The notes under the pieces were generated by a model that made no database searches, was not told the DNA's origin, and worked only from the letters and a program-made list of their open reading frames with translations. 64,000 bases of DNA, taken from assembly GCA_030057655.1 (NCBI GenBank), contig JASGUQ010000033.1, forward strand, positions 59,064 to 123,063, written 5' to 3'. The DNA is from Bacillota bacterium. Its GTDB lineage: Bacteria; Bacillota; Clostridia; Christensenellales; Aristaeellaceae. Positions 25,922 through 34,692 of this stretch are shown piece after piece. Position 1 is the stretch's first letter. Each line of letters opens with the position of its first letter. The translations under genes and the position numbers were made by a program.

Positions 25922-27136
25922 ATGTACTCCGGCAAAACGGTTGTCTTGGGCATATCGGGCGGCATTGCCGCCTACAAGGCTTGCGAGATCGTCTCAAGGC
26001 TGCGCAAAATGGACATTCAGGTTAATGTCATCATGACAAAAAACGCCTGTGAATTCGTGCAGCCTTTGACGCTGCAGACCCTGTCGCTCAATCCCGTTGC
26101 CGTTGACACATTTCAAAGCCCGCAGACATGGGAGGTTGAGCACATCGCTTTGGCCAAAAAAGCGGATGTGTTTTTGGTTGCGCCGGCGACTGCCAACGTG
26201 ATTGCCAAAATGGCAAACGGAATCGCTGATGACATGCTGACAACCACCTATCTTGCAACGGAAGCAAAAGTGCTGATCGCTCCAGCCATGAACACCGTCA
26301 TGTGGCAGCACGAAGCCACACAGCAGAACATGGAAACCTTAACAGCAAGAGGCGTTCACACGGTCGGGCCTGACGGCGGCTTGCTGGCGTGCGGGGATGT
26401 CGGAGCCGGGCGAATGAGCGAGCCGGAGCAGATCGTTCAGGCCTGCCTCAGTTTGCTGAATGAGAATCAGGATCTTAAAGGCAAAAAGGTGCTGGTTACC
26501 GCGGGGCCGACCCGTGAAGCCATTGATCCGGTTCGGTTCATCACCAACCGTTCCAGCGGGAAGATGGGTTACGCGATCGCGCAGGCCGCTGTTTCGCGCG
26601 GGGCGGAAGTGACCCTGGTATCGGGCCCTGTTGATCTGAAGCCGGTCACAGGCGCGAAAACAATCAAGGTCACATCGACCCAGGATCTGTATGACGTGAT
26701 GATGGAAAACGCCCCTGATTACGATGTGCTGATCCAGGCAGCGGCGCCGGCCGATTTTAAAATGGAGCAGGCTGCAGAGCAAAAGATCAAAAAGAACGCC
26801 GACGGCAATCTGGTCTTGAGCCTGGTTCAAACTCAGGACGTGGCAAAAGCCGTAGGTCAATTTAAAAAGCCGGGTCAATTCTTCGTCGGTTTTGCAGCTG
26901 AAACCCATGACACCCTTGAAAACGCGAGAAAGAAACTGACCAGCAAAAACCTGGATCTGATCGCGCTCAATGATGTGGGTCAACCCGGCGCAGGCTTTGA
27001 TGTGGACACCAACATCCTGACCCTTGTTTCAAATGCCGGGGAAGTTGTTCTGCCCCTGATGAGCAAAGCAGAGGCAGCGGACAAACTGCTGGATGAGGTT
27101 ATAAACCTCATGGGAAAAGGCTCTGAAAATGCCTGA
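25922..27136 (+). CDS. coaBC: Bifunctional phosphopantothenoylcysteine decarboxylase/synthase
   Basis: Carries out two steps of coenzyme A synthesis: ligation of cysteine to 4-phosphopantothenate (CoaB, C-terminal) and decarboxylation to phosphopantetheine (CoaC, N-terminal, FMN-dependent). CoaC shows the ISGGIAAYK flavin motif, the histidine in EVEHIALAKKADV, PAMNTVMW, and the cysteine region LACGDVGAGRM. CoaB begins near residue 185 with VLVTAGPTREAIDPVRFI and has KKNADG. The 404-residue length is normal. The stop overlaps priA by 8 bp. Confidence 0.97.
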   Translation: MYSGKTVVLGISGGIAAYKACEIVSRLRKMDIQVNVIMTKNACEFVQPLTLQTLSLNPVAVDTFQSPQTWEVEHIALAKKADVFLVAPATANVIAKMANGIADDMLTTTYLATEAKVLIAPAMNTVMWQHEATQQNMETLTARGVHTVGPDGGLLACGDVGAGRMSEPEQIVQACLSLLNENQDLKGKKVLVTAGPTREAIDPVRFITNRSSGKMGYAIAQAAVSRGAEVTLVSGPVDLKPVTGAKTIKVTSTQDLYDVMMENAPDYDVLIQAAAPADFKMEQAAEQKIKKNADGNLVLSLVQTQDVAKAVGQFKKPGQFFVGFAAETHDTLENARKKLTSKNLDLIALNDVGQPGAGFDVDTNILTLVSNAGEVVLPLMSKAEAADKLLDEVINLMGKGSENA

Positions 27137-29369
27137 AAGTCCCGGTTTTGCCCATATCATCGTTGACATAGCCAGCAACAACACCGACCGCGTTTTTACT
27201 TATCGTGTGCCTGAGGGTATGCGGCTTTTAGAAGGCACCCGCGTTCTGGTGCCTTTTGGCCGGCAGACGATAGAAGGCCTTGTGTTGGGGTTTTCGGATC
27301 AGTCCGACCTGCCTGATGACAAAATCAAGTCAATTATTGAACCGCTGGAAGATTATCCGGCCATCCTGCCGCCTTTGGTTGACCTCGCAAAGGAAATCAG
27401 TTCAAAATCGCATTGCCCTCTGGCCCTTGCGCTTCGTTTGATGATCCCCCCTGAAATGCGCTCAGGCCGCGTCAGGATTAAAACACAGACGGCAGCCAAA
27501 TTAGAAATCCCTTTGTCCATGCTGGATGAAGCCATCTCAAAGAATTCCCGCTCTTCAAAACGCCGCTTGCTCTTGAGTTTGCTGTCTGACGGGCTCACTC
27601 ACCCCGTCAACGAGCTGAAAGCCCTGGTTCGCGATCCATTGCCCAGTTTGAAGAAACTTCAGGATGACGGGCTGGTTGTCCTGAGCGAGGAAGAAGTACT
27701 GAGGTCTCCTTACGAAGCCGCGCCGCCTTTAGCAAACGAGCCGGTGCTGACCGAGGATCAGAAGGAGACCTTGTCGGAGATCCTTCCCGCAATCAGGCGG
27801 GGTGATGGGCGTTTTCTGCTGCATGGCATCACAGGCTCCGGGAAAACCGAGGTGTACATTCATTCCGCCAGGGAATGCCTGAAACTTGGCAAGGGCGTCA
27901 TCGTTTTGATCCCGGAAATCGTCCTGACTCCACAGATGGTCAATTGGTTTCGCTCCCGGTTTGGCGATGTGGCGGCCGTGCTCCATTCCAGGCTGTCAGC
28001 CGGCGAGCGTTTTGATGAATGGCGGCGTATTCGTTCAGGCAACGCGCGGCTGGTCATCGGCGCGCGCTCCGCGGTTTTCGCCCCGGTAAAAGACCTTGGT
28101 CTGATCGTGATCGATGAAGAGCACGAACCAAGCTACCAGTCTGAGAACACACCAAGGTATGACGCCCGGGACATCGCGTTATCAAGGGCGGCGCGTGAAA
28201 ATGCCAGCCTGCTTTTGGCCAGCGCGACGCCCAGCATCCTTTCTTTCGCCAAGGCGCAAAGAGGGGATTACATGCTCCTTGAAATGCTCTCGCGCGTCAA
28301 CAAGCATCAACTGGCTCAGGTACACCTGGTCGATATGCGTGAAGAGCTGCGCTTGGGCAACCGCTCCATGTTTTCAGGTCTTTTACTTGAAAAACTGCGA
28401 AAGACCCTGGATGAAGGCCACCAGGCCATGCTGTTTATCAACCGCCGGGGGTACGCGCCAAGCGTCATGTGCCGAAAATGCGGCGAGGTGCTTTCCTGCG
28501 CGCAGTGCGATGTCAAATTGACTTATCATCAGGCTGACAGGATGATGCACTGTCATTATTGCGGTTTGGAAACCCCATTGCCCAGGAGCTGCCCAAACTG
28601 CGGGAGCGGATTTTTAAAGCCGCTGGGAGCCGGAACCCAGAAGATCGAAGAGGAGTTCAAGGCCCTTTTTCCAAATGTAAGCACGGTGCGTCTGGACGCG
28701 GATACAACGACCGGCAAGGATTCTCACGAACAATTGCTCAACCGCTTTCGTTCTGGTGAAGCCAGGGTCATGATCGGCACCCAGATGATCGCGAAAGGCC
28801 TTGATTTCCCTCAGGTCACTTTGGTCGGCGTGGTTTTAGCGGATTTAACGCTGAATATGCCGGATTACCGGGCGCAGGAGCGTACTTTTCAATTGCTCAC
28901 CCAGGTCTCCGGCAGGGCGGGGCGGGCTGATCTGCCGGGCGAGGTCGTTATTCAGACCTACAAGCCGGAGCACTATGTGATTCAACATTCTGCCGCGCAG
29001 GAATACAGGGGATTTTTTAACCAGGAGTTTTCAAGGCGAAGGCAGCTGCTGTATCCGCCTTTCACCATGATGGTCCGCGTCCTGTGCGAATCCAGGCAGG
29101 AAGAGGAATCAAGGGAGGTTTCTGCCCGGGTGGCGCAGAGGATCAATGAGTATTTATCAGGAGAACCAAGGCTCAAGAAGCGCGTTCTTTTTGTCCGGGA
29201 GGACGCTGCGCCCATCAAGCGGATCATGGGCCTGTACAGAGCGCAGGTGCTGATGAAACTTCTGGAGCACAAGGACAGCGACGCGATTCTTGCTTTTTTA
29301 AACGAATTGACCGGGGAAGCTTGGCCATGCAAGGTCAGCCTTGAGATCAACCCCGGCAGCCTTGCATAA
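27129..29369 (+). CDS. priA: Primosomal protein N' (replication restart helicase)
   Basis: A 3'-to-5' helicase that reloads the replisome at stalled forks. The 746-residue protein has an N-terminal DNA-binding domain (VRVFTYRVPEG-like start, here DRVFTYRVPEGM), Walker A GITGSGKTEVY near residue 233, the DEEH box IDEEHEPSYQ near residue 327, a zinc region with eight cysteines (about 447-492, from CRKCGEVLSC to CPNCGSG), and helicase motifs V/VI (GTQMIAKGLDFPQV and QVSGRAGRA). Its overlap with coaBC and closeness to def fit the standard operon. Confidence 0.98.
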   Translation: MPESPGFAHIIVDIASNNTDRVFTYRVPEGMRLLEGTRVLVPFGRQTIEGLVLGFSDQSDLPDDKIKSIIEPLEDYPAILPPLVDLAKEISSKSHCPLALALRLMIPPEMRSGRVRIKTQTAAKLEIPLSMLDEAISKNSRSSKRRLLLSLLSDGLTHPVNELKALVRDPLPSLKKLQDDGLVVLSEEEVLRSPYEAAPPLANEPVLTEDQKETLSEILPAIRRGDGRFLLHGITGSGKTEVYIHSARECLKLGKGVIVLIPEIVLTPQMVNWFRSRFGDVAAVLHSRLSAGERFDEWRRIRSGNARLVIGARSAVFAPVKDLGLIVIDEEHEPSYQSENTPRYDARDIALSRAARENASLLLASATPSILSFAKAQRGDYMLLEMLSRVNKHQLAQVHLVDMREELRLGNRSMFSGLLLEKLRKTLDEGHQAMLFINRRGYAPSVMCRKCGEVLSCAQCDVKLTYHQADRMMHCHYCGLETPLPRSCPNCGSGFLKPLGAGTQKIEEEFKALFPNVSTVRLDADTTTGKDSHEQLLNRFRSGEARVMIGTQMIAKGLDFPQVTLVGVVLADLTLNMPDYRAQERTFQLLTQVSGRAGRADLPGEVVIQTYKPEHYVIQHSAAQEYRGFFNQEFSRRRQLLYPPFTMMVRVLCESRQEEESREVSARVAQRINEYLSGEPRLKKRVLFVREDAAPIKRIMGLYRAQVLMKLLEHKDSDAILAFLNELTGEAWPCKVSLEINPGSLA

Positions 29370-29383
29370 AGTACGGAGGAACA

Positions 29384-29893
29384 ATGTCCAAGAAAAAGAT
29401 TTTTACCATCGGTGCGCAGGAACTGCGCATGAAAGCCAACCCCATCACCAAGTTTGACGGCCGCCTTGGCGTAATCCTGCGCGATATGGCAGATACCATG
29501 TATCAGTCAAACGGGATTGGCCTGGCAGCGCCCCAGGTGGGCATCCAGCGCCGGATGGCGGTCGTGGATGTGGGGGATGGGCTGATCGAGCTGATCAACC
29601 CTGAGATCACCTCAAAAGAAGGGGAATGCGGCATGGCGGAAGGCTGCCTGAGCGTCCCCGGCAGAAGCGGTTTTGTTGTAAGGCCTGAAAAAATCACTGT
29701 AAAAGCCCAGGACAGGACTGGAAAAGCCTTCACCCTTGAAGCTGATGGTTTGCTTGCGCGCTGCATTCAGCACGAACTTGACCACCTGGACGGCATCCTC
29801 TATGTGGACAAGATGGAGTATGAAATTTTCCCGGAAGACGAAGAAGATGATGATCCAACCACGGACAGGAAATCTTCCGCGGGTAAAGAATGA
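29384..29893 (+). CDS. def: Peptide deformylase
   Basis: A metalloenzyme that removes the formyl group from new proteins. All three motifs are present in this 169-residue protein: GIGLAAPQVG, EGCLSVPG, and the metal-binding QHELDHLDGILYVD. An acidic tail (PEDEEDDDPTTDRK) extends the C-terminus. The start follows CGGAGGAACA. It overlaps fmt by 4 bp, the natural pairing of formyl addition and removal. Confidence 0.98.
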   Translation: MSKKKIFTIGAQELRMKANPITKFDGRLGVILRDMADTMYQSNGIGLAAPQVGIQRRMAVVDVGDGLIELINPEITSKEGECGMAEGCLSVPGRSGFVVRPEKITVKAQDRTGKAFTLEADGLLARCIQHELDHLDGILYVDKMEYEIFPEDEEDDDPTTDRKSSAGKE

Positions 29894-30837
29894 TGCGCAT
29901 CGTTTTTATGGGCACGCCTGAGTATGCCGCTGTCAGCCTGCAAGCGCTGATCAGCAATGGTTATGAGGTTGTCGGGGTTTTCACCCAGCCGGACAGGCCG
30001 AAGGGGCGGGGCAAGCAGATGGCTGTTTCTCCGGTTAAAGCGCTGGCGCTGGATTACCAGATTCCGGTGTTTCAGCCGGTCAAAATCAGGGCCGACGGTG
30101 TAGAAGCGCTCAAATCTTTAAATCCGGACCTCTGTGTCACGGCAGCCTTTGGTCAGATCCTGTCGGAAGAAATACTGGCTGTTCCCCGCTTGGGCACTGT
30201 CAATGTCCATGCTTCGCTTTTGCCCGCTTATCGCGGTTCCTCGCCTGCCAACTGGGTCATTATCAACGGTGAAAAAATCACCGGTGTCACGACCATGATG
30301 ACAGACAAAGGCATTGACACCGGGGACATTCTGCTGCAAAGAGAGGCCGTCATTCAAGACGAGGAAACCGCCGGTGATTTAACGCTGCGGCTGGCAAAAG
30401 AAGGCGCCGATCTTTTGATTGAGACTTTGGAGAAGATAAAAGACGGAACCTGCGAAAGAAGACCGCAGGCGGAAGCAGAGAGCAGCTATTATCCGCTCCT
30501 TAAAAAAGAGGACGGGCGGATTGACTGGAGCAAATCTGCTGAAGAGATCGCCAACCTTGCAAGAGGGCTCAGCCCCTGGCCTGGCGCATTTTCTGATTCC
30601 CCCTGGGGTGTTTTAAAAATTCTCTCTGCAAGAGCTGCGAATCGTGAAGAGAAAGGGATGCCCGGTGATATCGTTGTTGGTGACGAGAAAAACGGGCTTT
30701 TTGTTCAGACAGGGAACGGTTTGCTGGAGATCCTTACCTTGCAGGCGCCTGGCGGAAAGGCCATGAACAGCAAAGATTTCTTAAGAGGTCATCCGCTGAA
30801 AGAAAACAAAACCATGAAAAATGAGGTAATCGCATGA
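29890..30837 (+). CDS. fmt: Methionyl-tRNA formyltransferase
   Basis: Formylates initiator Met-tRNA with 10-formyltetrahydrofolate. The 315-residue protein begins RIVFMGTPEYAAVSLQAL and has the active-site block NVHASLLPAYRGSSPANWVI and TTMMTDKGIDTGDIL. The C-terminal tRNA-binding domain follows near residue 205. It overlaps both def and rsmB by 4 bp. Confidence 0.98.
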   Translation: MMRIVFMGTPEYAAVSLQALISNGYEVVGVFTQPDRPKGRGKQMAVSPVKALALDYQIPVFQPVKIRADGVEALKSLNPDLCVTAAFGQILSEEILAVPRLGTVNVHASLLPAYRGSSPANWVIINGEKITGVTTMMTDKGIDTGDILLQREAVIQDEETAGDLTLRLAKEGADLLIETLEKIKDGTCERRPQAEAESSYYPLLKKEDGRIDWSKSAEEIANLARGLSPWPGAFSDSPWGVLKILSARAANREEKGMPGDIVVGDEKNGLFVQTGNGLLEILTLQAPGGKAMNSKDFLRGHPLKENKTMKNEVIA

Positions 30838-32927
30838 GCGACCGGGACCGGGAAAACAGGGAAGAGAATGATTTGAGGAAGCTTGATCAAGCCCAGACTC
30901 CGGGCACAAAAAACACTTTCTCCAGACAGTCTCAATTTTCCGCATCAAAGGAAAAAGGGTTTTCAGGGAAATCTTCCGCCAAACCTTTTGTTCAGCGAGC
31001 TTTCTCTGGAAAGCCGGAAGCGGAAAAAACCGCCGCAGCAGGCGGAGAACGCCGTTATGGCCGCCCTGCTCCTGAACAGAGGAAAGCCCCTGCGTTCACT
31101 GGAGAACGCCGCTATGGCCGCCCGGCTCCTGAACAGGGGAAAGCCCCTGCGCCTGCCGGCGAGCGCCGTTATGGCCGCCCGGCACCCGAACAGGGGAAAG
31201 CCCCTGCGTTCACTGGAGAGCGCCGCTATGGCCGCCCTGCTCCTGAACAGGGGAAAGCATCAGCGCCAGCCGGAGAACGCCGCTATGGCCGCCCTGCTCC
31301 TGAACAAGGGAAAGCTCCTGTGCCTGCCGTAGAGCGCCGCTATGGCCGCCCGGCTCCTGAACAGGGGAAAGCCCCTGTGCCTGCCGTAGAGCGCCGCTAT
31401 GGCCGCCCGGCACCCGAACAGGGGAAAGCCCCTGCGCCAGTCGGGGAACGCCGCTATGGCCGTCCTGCACCCGAACAGGGGAAAGCCCCTGCGTTCACTG
31501 GAGAACGCCGTTACGGACGTCCTGCTTCTGCGCCTGCGCCCGCTGCAGGCAGTTACAGCCTGAAGTCAAAAGATAAGGAAAGACCTGAACCGATCTTGAG
31601 CCAGGACGCGCGTCAAGCCGCGCTTCTGGTCTTAAACCGGGTATTAAGTGATGGCGCCTATGCCTCTTTGTCCCTTGACGAGGTTTTTTCAAATATGCGT
31701 TTAATCCAGAAGGACAAGCGCCTGGCTGCTGTCATCGTCTATAAAACCGTTGAGGACCTCTTAAAACTGGATTACGCGCTTGGAAAGTTCCTTCAGGACG
31801 CGGAAGCCTTGAATGGTAAAATCCGCAACATCCTGCGTTTAAGCGCCTGCCAGATCCTGTTAATGGACAAGATCCCTGATTTCGCAGCGGTTAACGAAGC
31901 GGTTGAGTTGACACGGGCAAACGGGTTTGAGGAGATGACCGGCCTTGTCAACGGGGTGTTGCGCTCTTTGATTCGATCCAAGGATGATTTGGCCTGGCCG
32001 GAACCTGATTCGCCGGATTATGTAAGCGTCACATACTCCATTCCGCAGTGGCTGGCGGACACGATCATGTCGGGTTATCCAAAGGACGTTGCGGAGCAGA
32101 TCATCGCATACCGCAACCCGGATCATGTAACGACCATCAGGCGCAACCGGGTTTTAACCAGCAAAGAAGAGATTCGAGCGCTCCTTGACAAAAAAGTCTG
32201 GGAGGTCAAAGACGGCCAACTGGAAGACGTTTTCTATGTCAAAGGCGCTTCAGACATAGCAAAAGACACGGACTTTTTAGCCGGACGGTTTTCGATCCAG
32301 GGTGAGGGCAGCATGCTGTCCGTTCTGGCTTTGTCGCCGGAGGTTGGAATGACCGTGCTTGACTGCTGCGCGGCGCCTGGCGGCAAAACATGTTATATGG
32401 CGGAATTGATGCAAAACACCGGCCGTGTGCACGCCTGGGATGTCCATGAGCATCGCGTTGACCTGATTTATGCCCAGGCGGAGCGTTTAAGGCTTTACAA
32501 CATCCGGCCTGCTGTCAGGGATTCATCCGTTTATCTTAAGCGCTTTGACCAGACCATGGATGCCGTTCTTTTGGACGCGCCCTGCAGCGGGACAGGCGTG
32601 ATGGACAACAAACCGGATATCAAATATCGTCTGACAGCAGAAGGGCTGGCAGAACTGGTGACCCTGCAGGCGCAACTGCTTGAAACCAACGCCAGATATG
32701 TGAAATCGGGCGGCATTCTCGTTTATTCGACCTGCAGCATCCTTCCGCAGGAAAATGAAGAACAGATCAAAGCCTTTTTGTCCGCACACCCGGAATTTGT
32801 TCTTGATGAATTGCCCGCGTCCTTCCCCGAAAGGTTCGCGCAACATCAAGGAGACCATGGTATTCAGCTGCTGCCGCATCGTGATGGTGTGGAAGGTTTC
32901 TTTATAGCCAGGTTAAAGCGGAAATGA
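30834..32927 (+). CDS. rsmB: 16S rRNA (cytosine-967-C5)-methyltransferase with repeat-rich N-terminal tail
   Basis: Methylates C967 of 16S rRNA. From about residue 255 the protein is an ordinary RsmB: NusB-like domain (DARQAALLVLNRVLSDGAYA), SAM motif DCCAAPGGKT near residue 508, and the two catalytic cysteines in DAPCSGTG (about 580) and YSTCSILPQENEEQ (about 632). The first ~250 residues are unusual: a charged linker and then eight 19-residue repeats plus a partial ninth, consensus GERRYGRPAPEQGKAPAPA, basic and presumably disordered. Family members of ~440-460 residues lack this. It overlaps fmt and rlmN by 4 bp. Confidence 0.95.
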   Translation: MSDRDRENREENDLRKLDQAQTPGTKNTFSRQSQFSASKEKGFSGKSSAKPFVQRAFSGKPEAEKTAAAGGERRYGRPAPEQRKAPAFTGERRYGRPAPEQGKAPAPAGERRYGRPAPEQGKAPAFTGERRYGRPAPEQGKASAPAGERRYGRPAPEQGKAPVPAVERRYGRPAPEQGKAPVPAVERRYGRPAPEQGKAPAPVGERRYGRPAPEQGKAPAFTGERRYGRPASAPAPAAGSYSLKSKDKERPEPILSQDARQAALLVLNRVLSDGAYASLSLDEVFSNMRLIQKDKRLAAVIVYKTVEDLLKLDYALGKFLQDAEALNGKIRNILRLSACQILLMDKIPDFAAVNEAVELTRANGFEEMTGLVNGVLRSLIRSKDDLAWPEPDSPDYVSVTYSIPQWLADTIMSGYPKDVAEQIIAYRNPDHVTTIRRNRVLTSKEEIRALLDKKVWEVKDGQLEDVFYVKGASDIAKDTDFLAGRFSIQGEGSMLSVLALSPEVGMTVLDCCAAPGGKTCYMAELMQNTGRVHAWDVHEHRVDLIYAQAERLRLYNIRPAVRDSSVYLKRFDQTMDAVLLDAPCSGTGVMDNKPDIKYRLTAEGLAELVTLQAQLLETNARYVKSGGILVYSTCSILPQENEEQIKAFLSAHPEFVLDELPASFPERFAQHQGDHGIQLLPHRDGVEGFFIARLKRK
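31044..31526 (+). repeat. 57-bp tandem repeat inside rsmB (8 full units plus a partial)
   Basis: Units start at 31044 and every 57 bp to 31500; the last is cut after 27 bp. Each encodes 19 residues beginning GERRYGRP or VERRYGRP. Unit ends vary in blocks (AFT, APA, VPA, APV). Most units hold CAGGGGAAAGCCCCTG or a close variant, which can form a six-pair hairpin in mRNA. Exact multiples of three keep the frame. Confidence 0.97.
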
Positions 32928-33991
32928 ACACCGATAAAAAGCAGCTGACAGGTTTTGATCTGAAGCAACTGACCCAATGGATCAAAGAATTGGGCGAGCC
33001 GGCTTTCCGTGCGAAACAAGTCATGGAATGGCTGGTCAAGGGCTATGATTTCAATGAGATGCGAAACCTTCCCGCTGATTTAATCGTAAAACTTCAAAAC
33101 AACGCTGTGGCGCAGCCGGCCACGGTCCTTGAGCGGCATGTTTCAAAAAATGACGGTACCGAAAAGCTTCTGTTCAACCTTGATGACAGTCATACGGTGG
33201 AAGGTGTCGTCATGCGTTATAAGCATGGTATCACGTTCTGTCTTTCGACCCAGGTCGGCTGTGCCATGGGCTGCGCATTTTGCGCAAGCACCCTTCAGGG
33301 CAGGCTGCGCAACCTGACAGCTGGTGAAATGACAGGGATGGTTTACCTTGCCAACCGCATGGTCAAACCGGACAGCATTTCAAACATCGTCCTCATGGGC
33401 AGCGGCGAGCCGCTTGACAATTATGATGAAGTGCTGGCTTTTCTCCGGCTGATCTCTTCAAAGGAGTCCCTGAACATCGGCGCCAGGCATATTTCACTCT
33501 CTACATGCGGCCTGCCTGACAAAATTCGCGCTTTGGCGGATGAGAAAATGCAGGTAACTTTGTCCGTTTCACTGCACGCGTCCAATGACGAGGTCAGAAA
33601 ACAGATCATGCCGATCGCCAAAACACACAGCATCAAATCTGTTCTGGACGCTGCCAAATACTATTTAGAGCAGACCGGACGGCGCGTTGTTTTTGAGTAC
33701 GCGCTGATTCAAGGGATCAATGATCACATCGATCATGCCCGCGAATTGGCGTCCCTTCTGCGCGGAATGCAGTCGCATGTCAACCTCATCCCCTTAAATG
33801 ATGTGAAGGAAAGAAACCTGCGGGCCTCCACAAAGGCCCAGGTCGAAGCCTTTTTATCGGAATTGACCCGGTTGAAAATTTCAGCTACCGTAAGAAGGCA
33901 GCTTGGGGATGATATTTTCGGCGCCTGCGGGCAGCTGCGCGCAAAAAGGCTGGGAACTTCATTTGCGGACAGCGCGGGAGATGAGCGATGA
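32924..33991 (+). CDS. rlmN: Dual-specificity 23S rRNA/tRNA (adenine-C2)-methyltransferase
   Basis: A radical SAM enzyme that methylates A2503 of 23S rRNA and A37 of some tRNAs. The 355-residue protein has the iron-sulfur motif CAMGCAFC, the VLMGSGEPLDNYDEV SAM-binding block, SLHASNDEVRKQIMPI, and the C-terminal cysteine of the methyl-transfer pair in GDDIFGACGQL. It overlaps rsmB and prpC by 4 bp each. Confidence 0.98.
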   Translation: MNTDKKQLTGFDLKQLTQWIKELGEPAFRAKQVMEWLVKGYDFNEMRNLPADLIVKLQNNAVAQPATVLERHVSKNDGTEKLLFNLDDSHTVEGVVMRYKHGITFCLSTQVGCAMGCAFCASTLQGRLRNLTAGEMTGMVYLANRMVKPDSISNIVLMGSGEPLDNYDEVLAFLRLISSKESLNIGARHISLSTCGLPDKIRALADEKMQVTLSVSLHASNDEVRKQIMPIAKTHSIKSVLDAAKYYLEQTGRRVVFEYALIQGINDHIDHARELASLLRGMQSHVNLIPLNDVKERNLRASTKAQVEAFLSELTRLKISATVRRQLGDDIFGACGQLRAKRLGTSFADSAGDER

Positions 33992-34692
33992 AATTTGTTA
34001 CGCGCACACATAGGGGCAATATCCTTCAGAACAACCAGGATTCTTATTTGAATGTACAGGACATCACTTCTTTACATGCTGTCGCTGATGGAATGGGAGG
34101 ACACCTTGGCGGCAATGTGGCAAGCGCCATGGCGATTGATGCGCTGAAGACCATAGACCTTAAGTCTCAGCCAAATGAGCAGGCTCTTCTTCAAGCGGTC
34201 GACCTGGCAAACCGGTCGATCTGGGAGCGTCAGATCAATGATCCAAGCTTATCCGGCATGGGAACGACACTGACCCTTCTTTGGGAAGGGAGAGACACCC
34301 TGTTTTTAGCGCATGTGGGCGACAGCAGGGCCTATCACTTCAAAGACGGCAAGCTGGAACAGGTCACGTCCGATCATTCCCTGGTTGCTGAGTTGCTCAG
34401 ATCAGGCGTTATAACGCCAGAAAAGGCGCGCAATTATCCTTATCGCAACGTAATCACCAGGGCGGTGGGAACAAACATCAATTTGCGGGCCGATATCATG
34501 CGCTTCCCCCGTTTGCCCGGGAGCCGCTGGCTGCTTTGTTCTGACGGTTTGACTGAATATGCGCAGGCTGAACAGATCATTTTCGCCATGGCCCTGCCCC
34601 TTGAAGAGGCTGCGGATCATTTGCTGCAAGTCGCCTTACATGGCGGCGGCAGGGATAATATCACGCTGACCATGCTGGAGGTGCTGAAATGA
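33988..34692 (+). CDS. prpC: PP2C-family protein serine/threonine phosphatase
   Basis: Metal-dependent phosphatase expected to reverse the action of the adjacent kinase. The 234-residue protein has the metal-binding aspartates in VADGMGGHLGG, HVGDSRAYHF, LLCSDGLTEY and GGGRDNITL, plus GMGTTLTLL. It lies in the conserved rlmN-prpC-pknB-rsgA order with 4-bp overlaps on both sides. Confidence 0.97.
   Translation: MKFVTRTHRGNILQNNQDSYLNVQDITSLHAVADGMGGHLGGNVASAMAIDALKTIDLKSQPNEQALLQAVDLANRSIWERQINDPSLSGMGTTLTLLWEGRDTLFLAHVGDSRAYHFKDGKLEQVTSDHSLVAELLRSGVITPEKARNYPYRNVITRAVGTNINLRADIMRFPRLPGSRWLLCSDGLTEYAQAEQIIFAMALPLEEAADHLLQVALHGGGRDNITLTMLEVLK

Noticed and set aside
31210..31470. Open frame on the minus strand made of GGHSGALRQAQGLSPV repeats
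   Set aside because: It is the antisense reading of the rsmB tandem repeat and has no ribosome site. The sense frame continues into a clear methyltransferase.
31044..31526. Regular spacing reminiscent of a CRISPR array
   Set aside because: The repeats are directly adjacent without unique spacers, keep a reading frame, and lie within rsmB. No cas genes are near.
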